A stretch of DNA of 64,000 bases. It comes from Chlorobiaceae bacterium. Its GTDB lineage: Bacteria; Bacteroidota; Chlorobiia; Chlorobiales; Chlorobiaceae. The stretch is taken from NCBI GenBank assembly GCA_013334865.1, contig JAAXWS010000001.1, positions 155,830 to 219,829 of the forward strand, read 5' to 3'. This document shows, piece after piece, positions 1-8,076 of this stretch (position 1 is the stretch's first letter; every line of letters starts with the position of its first letter). The position numbers and the translations under genes are program-made. Under the pieces are notes generated by a model. The model saw only the letters and a program-made list of their open reading frames with translations. It did no database searches and was not told where the DNA came from.

Positions 1-747
1 GGAACCGATATCGGCGATCTTGGTGAAGATACCTCCGGCGATACGAAGCACCGATGCGCCCAGGGACTCACCGATGGCAAAGCCGATGAAGCAGGGGCCG
101 GCATAGTCGACCGGAACGAAGAGCAGGATGCAGAGCATCACGAACAGCTCGATGCTGATCAGGAGCATGCCGATGCTCATGCCGGCGCGAAGGGGAATTG
201 CGTAAGTCGGGAAGGGTTTGCCGCCGAGGCTGGCGAATGCGGTCCTTGAGTTGGCGAAGGTGTTGATCCTCATGCCGAACCAGGCGACGATGTAGCTGCC
301 ACCGATGCCAAGCAGGCTGCAGGCGAGGATGAAGGCAACCTTGGTTGTCTCAAGACCACTGAGGACGCTGAAGTAGTACACGATAATGGCACCCACAAGC
401 GCCCAGAGAACGAGGATGAACTTGCCCTGGGTAATCAGATAGGTCTTGCAGGTCTCGTAGATCAGCTCGCTGATCTCCTTCATGGCGCTGTGCACCGGAA
501 GGTTCTGAATCGCCTTGTACTGGATCAGACCGAATACCATGCCGAAAAGGCATACTGCAAGGCCGTACATCAACAACGTGTGTCCCGGGATTCCGCCCAG
601 AAAGCTCACTGAGCTTAAATCCGGCAATACGAGATCGGCCTCGCTTGCATACGCTTGTGACGAGTGCAGCAAGACCCCTAGGCCCGCCAGCGCCGATCCG
701 GCCCTGACGAACCACGTTACATTGCTTGGTTGTTTCATTGCTCTCAT
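1..747 (-). CDS. hppA: Membrane-bound proton/sodium-translocating pyrophosphatase, N-terminal part
   Basis: This is the first 249 codons of a gene that runs off the left edge of the window. The family hydrolyses pyrophosphate in the cytoplasmic membrane and pumps H+ or Na+. The translation shows a hydrophobic N-terminal region, the stretch LIYETCKTYLITQGKFIL followed by a membrane helix, and at the edge GGIFTKIADIGS, which is the conserved GGIFTKxADxGxD region ahead of the pyrophosphate-binding DVxD site (outside the window). The start could be the ATG at 745-747 or the in-frame ATG at 736-738; I chose the first. The gene is divergent from pth across about 245 bases. Whether it pumps H+ or Na+, and whether it depends on K+, cannot be told from this part. 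Confidence 0.9.
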   Translation of the reverse strand, partial: MRAMKQPSNVTWFVRAGSALAGLGVLLHSSQAYASEADLVLPDLSSVSFLGGIPGHTLLMYGLAVCLFGMVFGLIQYKAIQNLPVHSAMKEISELIYETCKTYLITQGKFILVLWALVGAIIVYYFSVLSGLETTKVAFILACSLLGIGGSYIVAWFGMRINTFANSRTAFASLGGKPFPTYAIPLRAGMSIGMLLISIELFVMLCILLFVPVDYAGPCFIGFAIGESLGASVLRIAGGIFTKIADIGS

Positions 748-992
748 TTTCTCTGTTTACGTGATTACAGAAAGACTGCTGACTGCAGGAGCATCATGTG
801 ACTGAGAAAGAACGGCCCTGCTGGAAAACAGGATTTTCAAAAGTAGCAACTTTTTCCCGTAACTCATCAAGAAAAAATAAAAAAGGGATTTGGCGCCGTT
901 AACAATGGCGCAAATTTTTCTTTGCATCCCTTGCCTTTTGATGGCCACGCGCTGCTATATTCCCGTGCTGTCAACAACGAAATTCCAGCCCA

Positions 993-1562
993 ATGAAACT
1001 CATCGTCGGACTCGGCAACCCCGAGGCGAAATACGCAGGAACCAGGCACAACATCGGCTTTGACGTCGTCGACCACCTTGCCATGAGACATGGCGGTTCG
1101 TTCGCCTCCGGCCGGGGCAACTACCAGTTCGCGAAGATCGCCTGCCCGGGCGGCCCACTGCTGCTGGTCAAGCCGATGACCTACATGAACCTCTCCGGTC
1201 AGGCCGTCGTGGCTGCCATGAACTTCTACAAGTTCACCCGGGAGCAGCTGCTCGTGGTCTGCGACGACGTCAACATTCCCCTGGGCTCGATCCGCATCAG
1301 GGCGAAGGGGTCGGCCGGCGGCCAGAACGGATTGAAGAACATCATCCTCAACCTTGGCAGCGAGGAGTTCGCCCGCCTGAGGGTCGGGGTGGGACAGGAG
1401 CGGATGCCTGCATCACTCTCATCTTTCGTGCTCTCGAAGTTCGGCGAGGAGGAGACACCGACGGTCGAACGGGTGGTATCGGTGTGCCAAGACGCGGTAC
1501 TGGCGTTCGCATCAAAGGGCGTGGAGTACGCCATGACGACCTTCAACAAGGCGGAAATATAG
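993..1562 (+). CDS. pth: Peptidyl-tRNA hydrolase
   Basis: This 189-residue cytoplasmic enzyme releases peptides from peptidyl-tRNA that has dropped off the ribosome. The full family length is present. It opens with KLIVGLGNPEAKYAGTRHN, carrying the substrate-binding Asn9 and catalytic His19 (His20 in E. coli). The TYMNLSG segment and the CDDVNIPLG loop with its conserved Asp follow. The start ATG at 993 has no clear Shine-Dalgarno sequence, but it gives the expected N-terminus. A weak TTGCCT/TATATT pair (931-961, 19-base spacer) lies upstream and may be a promoter; I do not list it separately. The gene stands alone, divergent from hppA. Confidence 0.96.
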   Translation: MKLIVGLGNPEAKYAGTRHNIGFDVVDHLAMRHGGSFASGRGNYQFAKIACPGGPLLLVKPMTYMNLSGQAVVAAMNFYKFTREQLLVVCDDVNIPLGSIRIRAKGSAGGQNGLKNIILNLGSEEFARLRVGVGQERMPASLSSFVLSKFGEEETPTVERVVSVCQDAVLAFASKGVEYAMTTFNKAEI

Positions 1563-1620
1563 GGAAGAAGTGACGAGTGGAAAGATAATACCGTAGCGGG
1601 TGGTTTCTCGTCCTCACCCA

Positions 1621-1656
1621 TAGGTCTCATAGGTCCCATACGACCCATTGGACCCA
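1621..1656. repeat. Degenerate 9-bp tandem repeat, intergenic
   Basis: Four 9-base units follow each other (TAGGTCTCA, TAGGTCCCA, TACGACCCA, TTGGACCCA), with degenerate flanks on both sides. They lie between the ends of the convergent genes pth and the alpha/beta hydrolase. A similar 9-base array is found at 37808-37843. The unit length and GGNCC-rich composition suggest one family of intergenic minisatellites. No function is apparent. Confidence 0.7.
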
Positions 1657-1720
1657 TCAGGCCTAATCTTTCGAGTGATGAAGTTCGGATTACGTGTCAC
1701 GTGTTACGCGTCACGCCTGT

Positions 1721-2515
1721 TCACGCCGCGGCGGGAGCGAGCTCCTTGAGGAACCGGATCGCCCTGGAATTGAACTCTTTCGGCTGGTCGATATTGCAGA
1801 CGTGCCCTGAGTTCCGGATAACCTGCAGGTAGGAGTTGGTGTGGCGGGTGACGATGAACTCGACTGCGGGAAGGAACATGTAATCCTCCTCCCCCATCAG
1901 GTAGAGGGTCGGTATGCCTGTATCCTTCTCTTCGAAATACTTCAGCAGGGGATTGATCTCGTAGGTGAGCTTGAACCAGCGCATGAACTCCTTCTGTGCG
2001 ACCTTCTTGGCTTCGTTCACGAAAAGCATCCGGGAGTGGCGATGCCTGGCCTTCGGCATGATGATCCAGGCGAAGAAGCTGTAGAGCCACATGTAGGGGA
2101 CCATCCGCTTGAACATGTTGCCGACCGTCACGAGCACCTTTGCCCTTACGTTCAGCCTGATGATAGCGCCTCCCATGATCATGGATTCGACGCGTTCGGG
2201 AGCGAGCTCGCTGAGGTTCCTGATCAGGATGGTACCGAGGGAAATGCCGACGAAATGCGCCTTTTCGATGCGAAGTTCGTCCATCACCTCAAGAATATCC
2301 CTGGTGATGTCCTCGAAATTATAGTGGCGCTCGTCCTTGCCGCTGACGATCTGCTTGGATTTGCCGTGCCCTCGGAGATCGACGAGCAGGATGTTGAAAT
2401 GCCTGACGAACTCCTTGATCTGCATGAACCAGATCGATGAGCTGCCGCCTGCACCATGTACAAAGACCACCCACGGGGCATCTTCCGAGACTTGATGTGT
2501 CTTGTAATGGAGCAT
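1721..2515 (-). CDS. Alpha/beta hydrolase
   Basis: This 264-residue protein has the alpha/beta hydrolase fold. An HGAGGSSS oxyanion loop lies near residue 20. The nucleophile elbow is GISLG with Ser92. An acid loop (GEEDYMFLP) and the histidine in NSGHVCNIDQP complete the triad. The cap region between about 125 and 190 is hydrophobic and rich in Trp and Phe. There is no signal peptide, so it is probably cytoplasmic. The substrate is unknown; carboxylesterase and C-C hydrolase roles both fit. The gene ends converging on pth, and the SpoU methyltransferase gene lies upstream on the same strand with about 65 bases between. Confidence 0.85.
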   Translation of the reverse strand: MLHYKTHQVSEDAPWVVFVHGAGGSSSIWFMQIKEFVRHFNILLVDLRGHGKSKQIVSGKDERHYNFEDITRDILEVMDELRIEKAHFVGISLGTILIRNLSELAPERVESMIMGGAIIRLNVRAKVLVTVGNMFKRMVPYMWLYSFFAWIIMPKARHRHSRMLFVNEAKKVAQKEFMRWFKLTYEINPLLKYFEEKDTGIPTLYLMGEEDYMFLPAVEFIVTRHTNSYLQVIRNSGHVCNIDQPKEFNSRAIRFLKELAPAAA

Positions 2516-2582
2516 GGTACTTCGTTTTTTCTCTAAGAAGGAACATAATATAAGAATATAAACCGGATCTGAACAGTAAAGT

Positions 2583-3125
2583 TCACCCGTTCGCCCGAAA
2601 CGCCCTGACGCACTCGAACATGGCGATGCCGGCAGCGACAGCGACGTTCAGGGAGTGCTTGGTACCGTACTGCGGGATTTCAAGCACGCCGTCGCACAGG
2701 GAGAGGAGTTCGTCACCGATCCCCTCGACTTCGTTGCCTACGATGATCGCCGCGGGGAAATCCGCGGAACCGAGCCCGTCGTATGGCCGGCTGTTCTCGG
2801 TGATCTCGAGACCGAACACCCGCAGTCCGTCACGCTTCAGCCCCATCACCGCCTCGACAGGATCGGCGCAGTGCTCCCAGGCAACCGTCTCCTGCGCGCC
2901 GAGCGCAACCTTGTCGATCTCCTTCCTGGGCGGTGTGGCCGTGTAGCCGGTGATGACGATCTTTTCGATCCCGGCGGCGTCGGCGCTCCTGAACATCGCC
3001 CCGACGTTCCACATGCTCCGGATATTGTGCAGCACGAGCGTGACCGGGTGCCTCCGGGCGCCGGAGTACTCCTCGATGCTCAACCGCCCCATCTCGTCGC
3101 CTGCGAGCTGCCGGAAACGGGACAT
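2583..3125 (-). CDS. SpoU/TrmH-family RNA 2'-O-methyltransferase
   Basis: The protein is a SPOUT-class, SAM-dependent RNA ribose methyltransferase of about 180 residues. The three TrmH motifs are visible: HNIRSMWNVGAMFRSADA (motif 1), IIVGNEVEGI (motif 2) and the C-terminal knot IPQYGTKHSLNVAVAAGI (motif 3). I start at ATG 3123-3125. It has GGAAG upstream and directly follows the hisC stop, whereas the longer in-frame start would lie inside hisC. It is a short, catalytic-domain-only member with no RNA-binding N-terminal domain, so it could act on tRNA or rRNA. Translational coupling to hisC is likely. Confidence 0.9.
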   Translation of the reverse strand: MSRFRQLAGDEMGRLSIEEYSGARRHPVTLVLHNIRSMWNVGAMFRSADAAGIEKIVITGYTATPPRKEIDKVALGAQETVAWEHCADPVEAVMGLKRDGLRVFGLEITENSRPYDGLGSADFPAAIIVGNEVEGIGDELLSLCDGVLEIPQYGTKHSLNVAVAAGIAMFECVRAFRANG

Positions 3126-3126
3126 T

Positions 3127-4194
3127 TCAGAGCTTCCGAAGCAGTTCAAGGAGCCGGTCGTTCTCCTCCCGGAGCCCGACGTTGAAGCGGAGGCAGTTCT
3201 CCATGAGCGGGTATCCCGAGACGTTCCTGACGAGCACTCCCGCGTCCTTCAGGCTCGAGAACACCTTCGAAGCGTCGCCGACCCTGATGATGAGGAAGTT
3301 CGTGTCGCTTTCGAACGCCCTGACACCATCAATGGCCGCAAGCTCCTGCTGAAGCCTCCTGCGTTCGCCGAGGATGAATTCCACGGCCTCGGTGACCAGC
3401 GAATAGTTCTCCAGGACGTTGATCAGGGTGATCTCCGCCAGGCGACCGGAAGCGAAGGGGATCTTCGGCTTGGTGATCTCCGCCATGAGCGCCGGGTTCG
3501 AGATGGCGAAGCCGATGCGCATGCCGGCCAGGGCGAGTGCCTTGGACATGGTTCGCAGCACGATGAGGTTCGGATAGCGTCCGATCAGGCCGAGGGCCGA
3601 CTCCTCCCTGGAAAACTCGATATAGGCCTCATCCACCAGCACGATGGCATCCACGGCATCGAGGATGCGCTCGACATCGGCACGGGACAGCGACTTGCCC
3701 GTCGGGTTGTTCGGCGTCGAAAGCACGATGAAATCGACCTTCTCGCTCGTGGCGGCCGCGATCACGGCGTCGACGTCGAAATCGAGTTCGGGAAGCATCG
3801 GCACCTCGACCACCTCGGCCTGGAGCAGGAGGGCGATCTTTTCGTAGAGCGAGAACGACGGCTGGGGAATGAGCACCTTGCTTCCGGCTCCCAGGCAGGC
3901 GAGGAAGATGGTGTAGAGCATCTCGTTGGAGCCGTTGCTCATGACGACCGAATCGGGGGTGACGCCGAGAAACGAAGCGTAGGCCTCCATGCCCCGGTAG
4001 GGCAGGATATCGGGGTAACGGTTCCAGGGTTCGTCCCTGAACTCCCCGAGGATCTTCTCCTTGAGCCACAGGGGCAGATCGAACGGGCTTTCGTTCTGGT
4101 TCAGCTTCACCTCGGCCTCCTGGCCCCCCTCGACCTTGTAGACGCCGATCTGCTGCAGGGCAGGATTGAGAAGGTCTCGGTAATCTCTCTTCAT
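3127..4194 (-). CDS. hisC: Histidinol-phosphate aminotransferase
   Basis: This 355-residue PLP-dependent class I/II aminotransferase converts imidazole-acetol phosphate to histidinol phosphate in histidine synthesis. It has LNQNESPFDLP near the N-terminus, MSNGSNEM in the cofactor site, STPNNPTGK, DEAYIEFS, and the Schiff-base lysine in TMSKALALAGMRIGF. The length is typical of HisC. It is the first gene of a two-gene unit with the SpoU methyltransferase, whose ATG lies one base beyond the hisC stop. No other his genes lie nearby. Broad-specificity relatives that act on aromatic amino acids cannot be excluded by eye. Confidence 0.93.
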   Translation of the reverse strand: MKRDYRDLLNPALQQIGVYKVEGGQEAEVKLNQNESPFDLPLWLKEKILGEFRDEPWNRYPDILPYRGMEAYASFLGVTPDSVVMSNGSNEMLYTIFLACLGAGSKVLIPQPSFSLYEKIALLLQAEVVEVPMLPELDFDVDAVIAAATSEKVDFIVLSTPNNPTGKSLSRADVERILDAVDAIVLVDEAYIEFSREESALGLIGRYPNLIVLRTMSKALALAGMRIGFAISNPALMAEITKPKIPFASGRLAEITLINVLENYSLVTEAVEFILGERRRLQQELAAIDGVRAFESDTNFLIIRVGDASKVFSSLKDAGVLVRNVSGYPLMENCLRFNVGLREENDRLLELLRKL

Positions 4195-4298
4195 GGTACT
4201 GGGAACTCAGGATTGACAATGTTTGCAATGCAGAACGGCCTCCCGGGGCGATCGGGAAGAAGTAAGAAACATTTTTTTCAAAAATTCATAAAAAAAAC

Positions 4299-4327
4299 TG
4301 GACAGGTCCCCTTTTTTTGCCTACATT
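4299..4327 (+). promoter_or_regulatory. Probable sigma-70-type promoter of the ECF-sigma-like gene
   Basis: A TGGACA (-35, 4299-4304) and TACATT (-10, 4322-4327) are separated by 17 bases, including a T-tract. The start codon at 4366 follows about 40 bases later, with an AGGAGG ribosome site at 4355-4360. The call rests on sequence match only. Confidence 0.5.
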
Positions 4328-4365
4328 TAAACAGGACAAAAATTATCCAAATTAAGGAGGCACTC

Positions 4366-4785
4366 ATGATACAGATCAAGAAAACACCGATCGATCTCAT
4401 CGATGACATATACAGCCTGGCTTACTGGATGACCGGCAGCGAGAAGGCTTCAGAAGAGCTGGTGAACTGCACCTATCTCAACACGTATGTAGAAGCGCCC
4501 GAAACGGAGATCATCAGGACATTCCGCGAGTGCTACATAGACACTTACGGCCAGCAGGCCGAGCTCGAGGTGACTGAACCTGCCGGAAGTTCGCGAGGCA
4601 TGTTCGATTCATTCCGGGCCTGGGCTGCCGACATCAAGCTTTCGGTACTCCTTTCAGACCTTACGGGCCTCAAGCATGGACAGATCGCCGAAGTGATCGG
4701 CAAGCCGATCGACACCATTCGCCTCTGGCTGTTCTGGGGAAGGAAGTTCATGATGAACGACCATCTCCTCAAGGCCTCAGCCTGA
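4366..4785 (+). CDS. Small ECF-sigma-like protein
   Basis: This 139-residue protein starts at ATG 4366 behind a good AGGAGG site. An N-terminal DLIDDIYSLAYWMTG segment recalls sigma region 2, where LVQDTFLKAY-like helices sit. The C-terminal LTGLKHGQIAEVIGKPIDTI looks like the helix-turn-helix of sigma region 4.2, with the usual pattern of LxGLxxxEIAExLGxxxxTV. The linker is short and acidic, and the region 2 core is reduced. It is probably a degenerate ECF sigma factor or a regulator derived from one; promoter recognition is not shown. No anti-sigma gene lies next to it. It has its own promoter and terminator, so it is a one-gene unit. Confidence 0.6.
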   Translation: MIQIKKTPIDLIDDIYSLAYWMTGSEKASEELVNCTYLNTYVEAPETEIIRTFRECYIDTYGQQAELEVTEPAGSSRGMFDSFRAWAADIKLSVLLSDLTGLKHGQIAEVIGKPIDTIRLWLFWGRKFMMNDHLLKASA

Positions 4786-4814
4786 TTTTCGCCTCATCTC
4801 TCCTCTTGATACGG

Positions 4815-4849
4815 AAGGCCGGTTCAGTATGGACCGGCCTTTTGCTTTT
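4815..4849 (+). terminator. Rho-independent terminator after the sigma-like gene
   Basis: A perfect 9-bp inverted repeat, AAGGCCGGT (4815-4823) and ACCGGCCTT (4833-4841), has a 9-base loop and is followed by a T-rich run. It lies 30 bases after the stop codon. Confidence 0.8.
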
Positions 4850-4901
4850 CCTGCGGCCCGGGTGTATATTTTTTCCTGTCTGCAACTTAGACCCAGCATT
4901 C

Positions 4902-5924
4902 ATGATCATCATCACCGGCGGGGCCGGGTTCATCGGAAGCGCCATGCTCTGGGAGCTCAACCGCCACGGCATCGAAGATGCGCTCGTTGTCGATGACCTT
5001 GGCCAGGCATCGGAAGGTAAATGGCTCAACCTCAGGGGCCTTCGTTTCGCCGATTTCATCCACAAGGACGACCTGCCGGCCCTGCTTGCGCACGACCGGA
5101 TCCCCGGCGTCGATGCCGTGATCCACATGGGGGCCATCAGTGCCACGACGGAGCAGGACGCCACCCTCCTGATGAGGAACAATTTCGAATACTCGAAAAT
5201 GCTCGCCTCATGGTGCGCCGGCAACTCGGTCCGATTCATCTACGCATCGAGCGCCGCGACGTTCGGCGACGGCTCGAACGGCTACTCCGACGGCACCGAA
5301 GCCGTCGACCGGCTGAGGCCCCTGAACATGTACGGATACTCCAAGCAGCTCTTCGACCAGTGGGCCCTCCGGCACGGCATCCTCGAGCATGCAGCCGGCC
5401 TCAAGTTCTACAACGTCTACGGCCCGAACGAATACCACAAGGAGGATATGACGAGCGTGGTGTTCAAGGCCTTCAACCAGATCCGCGAGAACGGCACGGT
5501 CAAGCTGTTCAGGTCGCACCGGCCGGAATACCGGGACGGGGAGCAGCTGCGCGACTTCGTGTACGTGAAAGACTGCACCCGGATCATGAAGTGGCTGCTC
5601 GAAACCCCGTCTGCAACCGGGCTGTTCAATATCGGGACCGGCCGCGCCAGGAGCTTCAGGGACCTGGTCGGCGCGACATTCGCCGCAATGGGTCTTCCCG
5701 AATCGATCACCTACATCCCAATGCCCGAAGCCATCAGGGACAAATACCAGTACTACACCTGCGCCGACTGCGACCACCTGCGCAAGGCCGGCTACTCCGC
5801 TCCGATGACCGGCCTCGAGGATGGTGTGCTCGACTACGTGCGCCAGCACCTTGCGACGGAGACGCCGCACCTGGACAGCACCGGACTGCCCAGGCAAACC
5901 ATTAACCGGGAGCAGGCAGGGTGA
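4902..5924 (+). CDS. hldD: ADP-L-glycero-D-manno-heptose 6-epimerase
   Basis: This 340-residue extended short-chain dehydrogenase makes ADP-L,D-heptose for the lipopolysaccharide core. It begins MIIITGGAGFIGS, the NAD(P)-binding Rossmann loop. It then shows IHMGAISATTE, ASSAATFGDG, the catalytic MYGYSK (YxxxK) and the HldD-typical NEYHKEDMTSVVFKAF. I start at ATG 4902; the open frame extends upstream without homology and runs through the terminator hairpin. The stop overlaps the GTG start of phoH as GTGA, so the two are translationally coupled. The ADP-heptose it makes could also feed the GT9-type module encoded at 42973-45567 (inference). Confidence 0.92.
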   Translation: MIIITGGAGFIGSAMLWELNRHGIEDALVVDDLGQASEGKWLNLRGLRFADFIHKDDLPALLAHDRIPGVDAVIHMGAISATTEQDATLLMRNNFEYSKMLASWCAGNSVRFIYASSAATFGDGSNGYSDGTEAVDRLRPLNMYGYSKQLFDQWALRHGILEHAAGLKFYNVYGPNEYHKEDMTSVVFKAFNQIRENGTVKLFRSHRPEYRDGEQLRDFVYVKDCTRIMKWLLETPSATGLFNIGTGRARSFRDLVGATFAAMGLPESITYIPMPEAIRDKYQYYTCADCDHLRKAGYSAPMTGLEDGVLDYVRQHLATETPHLDSTGLPRQTINREQAG

Positions 5925-6928
5925 GCGAAAAAACGATCGAGTTCCAGGGCGTCGAGCCAGTCATCATCTTCGGGCCGTTCGACAGCAATATCAGGAAACT
6001 CCGCGACGCCTTCCCGGAAATCAATATCAGCGCCCGCGGCACAAAAATAACCCTGAAGGGCGACGAGCCGGACATCACGGCTGTGGAGAAGATTTTCAAG
6101 GAGATGCTTTTCCTGGCCGACCAGCACGGCGAAGTCCTGGAGAACGACGTGAACGCGCTGGTCAGCCTGGCGCTCTCCCCTGCCTCGCGCCCCTCTGCAG
6201 CACTGTCGGGCGACAAGGACGTCATCGTGGAAACCAAGGATTACGTCGTCAAGGCGAAAACCGACGGCCAGCGGAGGATGGTTGCCGAAGCGAGGACCAA
6301 CGACATCGTTTTCGCTATCGGGCCCGCAGGCACCGGCAAGACCTACACGGCGGTAGCAATCGCGGTGGCGGCATGGAAGGCCAAGACGATCAAGCGCATC
6401 GTGCTTGCCCGGCCTGCGGTCGAGGCCGGCGAAAGCCTCGGCTTCCTCCCCGGCGACCTGGCGCAGAAAATCGACCCCTATCTGCGGCCGCTCTACGACG
6501 CACTGCAGGACATGCTCACCGCCGAGAAGCTCAAGTTCCTGACCGAAAGGCGGGTGATCGAGATCGTCCCCCTGGCCTACATGCGCGGCAGGACGCTGAA
6601 CAACTCCTTCATCATCCTCGACGAGGCCCAGAACGCCTCCAGCAAGCAGATGATGATGTGCCTCACCAGGCTCGGGGTCAACTCGAAAGCCATCATCACC
6701 GGCGACGTGACCCAGGTCGACCTTCCGAAGGAGATGGAGTCCGGGCTCTCCAACGCCCAGCAGATCCTCAAGGGGATCAAGGGAATCAGCTTCGTCTTCC
6801 TCGACAAGTCGGATGTGGTGCGGCACCGGCTGGTCAAGGACATCATCGACGCCTACGAGCACCACGAGGAGGAGCACCGGAAGCCTTCCCGTCCAGGAAC
6901 TTTGCCCCCGGTGCCCAGGGTTGATTGA
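5921..6928 (+). CDS. phoH: PhoH-like ATPase
   Basis: The 335-residue cytoplasmic protein has a small N-terminal KH/RNA-binding-like region (about 1-100) and a PhoH ATPase domain. Walker A is GPAGTGKT, and Walker B is [10 protein letters not shown]. The family signatures [16 protein letters not shown] and [19 protein letters not shown] are intact. It starts with GTG inside the hldD stop (GTGA). Relatives act in RNA metabolism and in ribosome or YbeY-linked RNA processing; the cellular substrate here is not known. The gene is followed after 57 bases by the first ferredoxin gene. Confidence 0.92.
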   Translation: MSEKTIEFQGVEPVIIFGPFDSNIRKLRDAFPEINISARGTKITLKGDEPDITAVEKIFKEMLFLADQHGEVLENDVNALVSLALSPASRPSAALSGDKDVIVETKDYVVKAKTDGQRRMVAEARTNDIVFAIGPAGTGKTYTAVAIAVAAWKAKTIKRIVLARPAVEAGESLGFLPGDLAQKIDPYLRPLYDALQDMLTAEKLKFLTERRVIEIVPLAYMRGRTLNNSFIILDEAQNASSKQMMMCLTRLGVNSKAIITGDVTQVDLPKEMESGLSNAQQILKGIKGISFVFLDKSDVVRHRLVKDIIDAYEHHEEEHRKPSRPGTLPPVPRVD

Positions 6929-6985
6929 ATGCCGGAGCTTCCGGCTCATATCCAACCATTTCAGCAATATCAACTGGAGCGTTTC

Positions 6986-7174
6986 ATGGCACACCGTATA
7001 ACCGAAGACTGCACCTACTGCGGAGCCTGCGAGCCCGAGTGCCCTGTCCAGGCGATCACGCCCGGAGACAGCATTTACGTCATCGACGAGAACACCTGCG
7101 TCGACTGCGTCGGCTACCATGACGAAGCCGCCTGCGCCGCCATCTGTCCGGTCGACTGCATCTTCAAGGTATAG
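6986..7174 (+). CDS. 2[4Fe-4S] ferredoxin (Alvin type)
   Basis: This 62-residue ferredoxin carries electrons at low potential. In green sulfur bacteria such proteins accept electrons from the reaction centre and serve the reductive TCA cycle. The first cluster motif is CTYCGACEPECP. The second is CVDCVGYHDEAACAAICP, with eight residues between the second and third Cys instead of two. That insertion is the mark of the Allochromatium/Chlorobium type. The start ATG at 6986 has CTGGAGC upstream; the longer open frame adds 19 unrelated residues. A second, very similar gene follows at 7353. Confidence 0.94.
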   Translation: MAHRITEDCTYCGACEPECPVQAITPGDSIYVIDENTCVDCVGYHDEAACAAICPVDCIFKV

Positions 7175-7263
7175 GCTTCCTTTGCCACGACCCGACGCCG
7201 AAAAGCCCCGGGCCGCCGTCAAGCTTTTTCCGCTGCGAGGGGGGAGGGATAATTGCGGGCCGC

Positions 7264-7292
7264 TTGTTTGGGGCTCGAAAAAAAGATTATAT
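7264..7292 (+). promoter_or_regulatory. Possible promoter of the second ferredoxin gene
   Basis: TTGTTT (7264-7269) and TTATAT (7287-7292) are spaced by 17 bases, including an A-tract, and lie about 60 bases before the ATG at 7353. The match is moderate, and a shifted TATATT would also fit. A separate promoter would let the two ferredoxins be expressed at different levels. Confidence 0.4.
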
Positions 7293-7352
7293 TATCCCGA
7301 CTCCATCGCAATTGTTCTTTCTTTTTTAAAACACTCAAAGCACGTCCTCAAA

Positions 7353-7541
7353 ATGGCACTGTATATCACCGAAGAATGCACCTACTGCGGTGCTTGCGAA
7401 CCCGAATGCCCGGTCAGCTGCATCACCGCCGGTAACGACATCTACGTTATCGACGCTGCTGCTTGCACCGAGTGCTCCGGCTATGCCGATGCTCCGGCCT
7501 GCGTAGCTGTCTGCCCTGCAGAGTGCATCGTTCAGGCTTAA
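7353..7541 (+). CDS. 2[4Fe-4S] ferredoxin (Alvin type), second copy
   Basis: This 62-residue paralogue of the protein at 6986 has the same length and the same eight cysteines: CTYCGACEPECP and CTECSGYADAPACVAVCP. It differs mainly between the clusters and in the insertion loop. It replaces VQAITPGDS with VSCITAGND, which adds a ninth Cys. The pair probably arose by duplication. With its own candidate promoter upstream and a strong terminator downstream it can form a single-gene transcript. It is expected to be one of the abundant photosynthetic ferredoxins. Confidence 0.94.
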   Translation: MALYITEECTYCGACEPECPVSCITAGNDIYVIDAAACTECSGYADAPACVAVCPAECIVQA

Positions 7542-7561
7542 TCCTGATACTGCATTTCCAT

Positions 7562-7597
7562 AAAAAAGAGGCCCGTCACAAGCGGGCCTCTTTTTTT
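7562..7597 (+). terminator. Strong Rho-independent terminator after the ferredoxin genes
   Basis: GAGGCCCG (7568-7575) and CGGGCCTC (7583-7590) form a perfect 8-bp stem with a 7-base loop. It is flanked by six A upstream and seven T downstream, so it could stop transcription from either side. Confidence 0.9.
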
Positions 7598-7671
7598 AAT
7601 GGACAATAGACAGTTGACAATGGATAATTGAAAGCCCATACGGCATTTTCAGCGTTCACCCCCTCCTCTTC

Positions 7672-7720
7672 CCACTATCCACTATCCACTATCCACTATC
7701 CACTATCCATTATCCATTCA
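7672..7720. repeat. 7-bp tandem repeat abutting a stop codon
   Basis: Five exact CCACTAT units (7672-7706) are followed by CCATTAT and CCATTCA. The last unit ends directly before the stop codon of the minus-strand Dabb gene (stop at 7721-7723). A second array of 7-base units flanks the other end of the same gene (8023-8050). The tract could vary in copy number by slippage. Confidence 0.85.
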
Positions 7721-8020
7721 TCATTCGTAATCCACCAGCCTGCGCTCTGATGCCGCATCGCCGATGAACGGCTTCATGGCTTCGTGTTCGGGATGAGACT
7801 GGTAGCCCTCCAAAGCATTCCTGTCGACAAACTCAGAATAAAGGACGACATCCGCAGAACTGCCGGTCCGGCTGAAATCGATGCCGACTTCGATCGAGAC
7901 CAGGCCGGAGATCCTGCTCCGGAGGCCTTCGAGCTTCTCCTTGATGAGGCGGGCGTTGACCTCGGCGGTGTTTCCGTGGGCACTCTCCTTGAGGCGCCAC
8001 ATGACGATATGCTTGACCAT
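7721..8020 (-). CDS. Dabb (stress-responsive alpha/beta barrel) family protein
   Basis: The 99-residue protein begins MVKHIVMWRLKESAHG, typical of small dimeric alpha/beta ferredoxin-like barrels of the Dabb family. It continues with a helix rich in Lys and Leu, VSIEVGIDFSRTGSSADVVLYSEF, and YQSHPEHEAMKPFI. Members include stress proteins and enzymes of polyketide cyclisation; the reaction here is unknown. I start at the ATG at 8018-8020. The longer open frame would encode HHSSLIIHH from the adjacent 7-base repeats, which is not credible as protein. Both ends of the gene are bounded by such repeats. Confidence 0.85.
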   Translation of the reverse strand: MVKHIVMWRLKESAHGNTAEVNARLIKEKLEGLRSRISGLVSIEVGIDFSRTGSSADVVLYSEFVDRNALEGYQSHPEHEAMKPFIGDAASERRLVDYE

Positions 8021-8022
8021 AT

Positions 8023-8050
8023 GATGAATGATGAGTGACGAGTGATGAAT
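8023..8050. repeat. 7-bp tandem repeat upstream of the Dabb gene
   Basis: Four units, GATGAAT, GATGAGT, GACGAGT and GATGAAT, sit immediately upstream of the Dabb start codon (minus strand) and 27 bases from the end of the next gene. The unit length equals that of the array at 7672-7720, though the unit sequence differs. Confidence 0.75.
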
Positions 8051-8076
8051 AATCAAAGCGCCAGCGGACGCATCGT

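Noticed and set aside
2950..4365. Long upstream extension of the ECF-sigma-like gene
   Set aside because: It lies opposite hisC and the SpoU gene and carries no homology; the real start at 4366 has a strong ribosome site.
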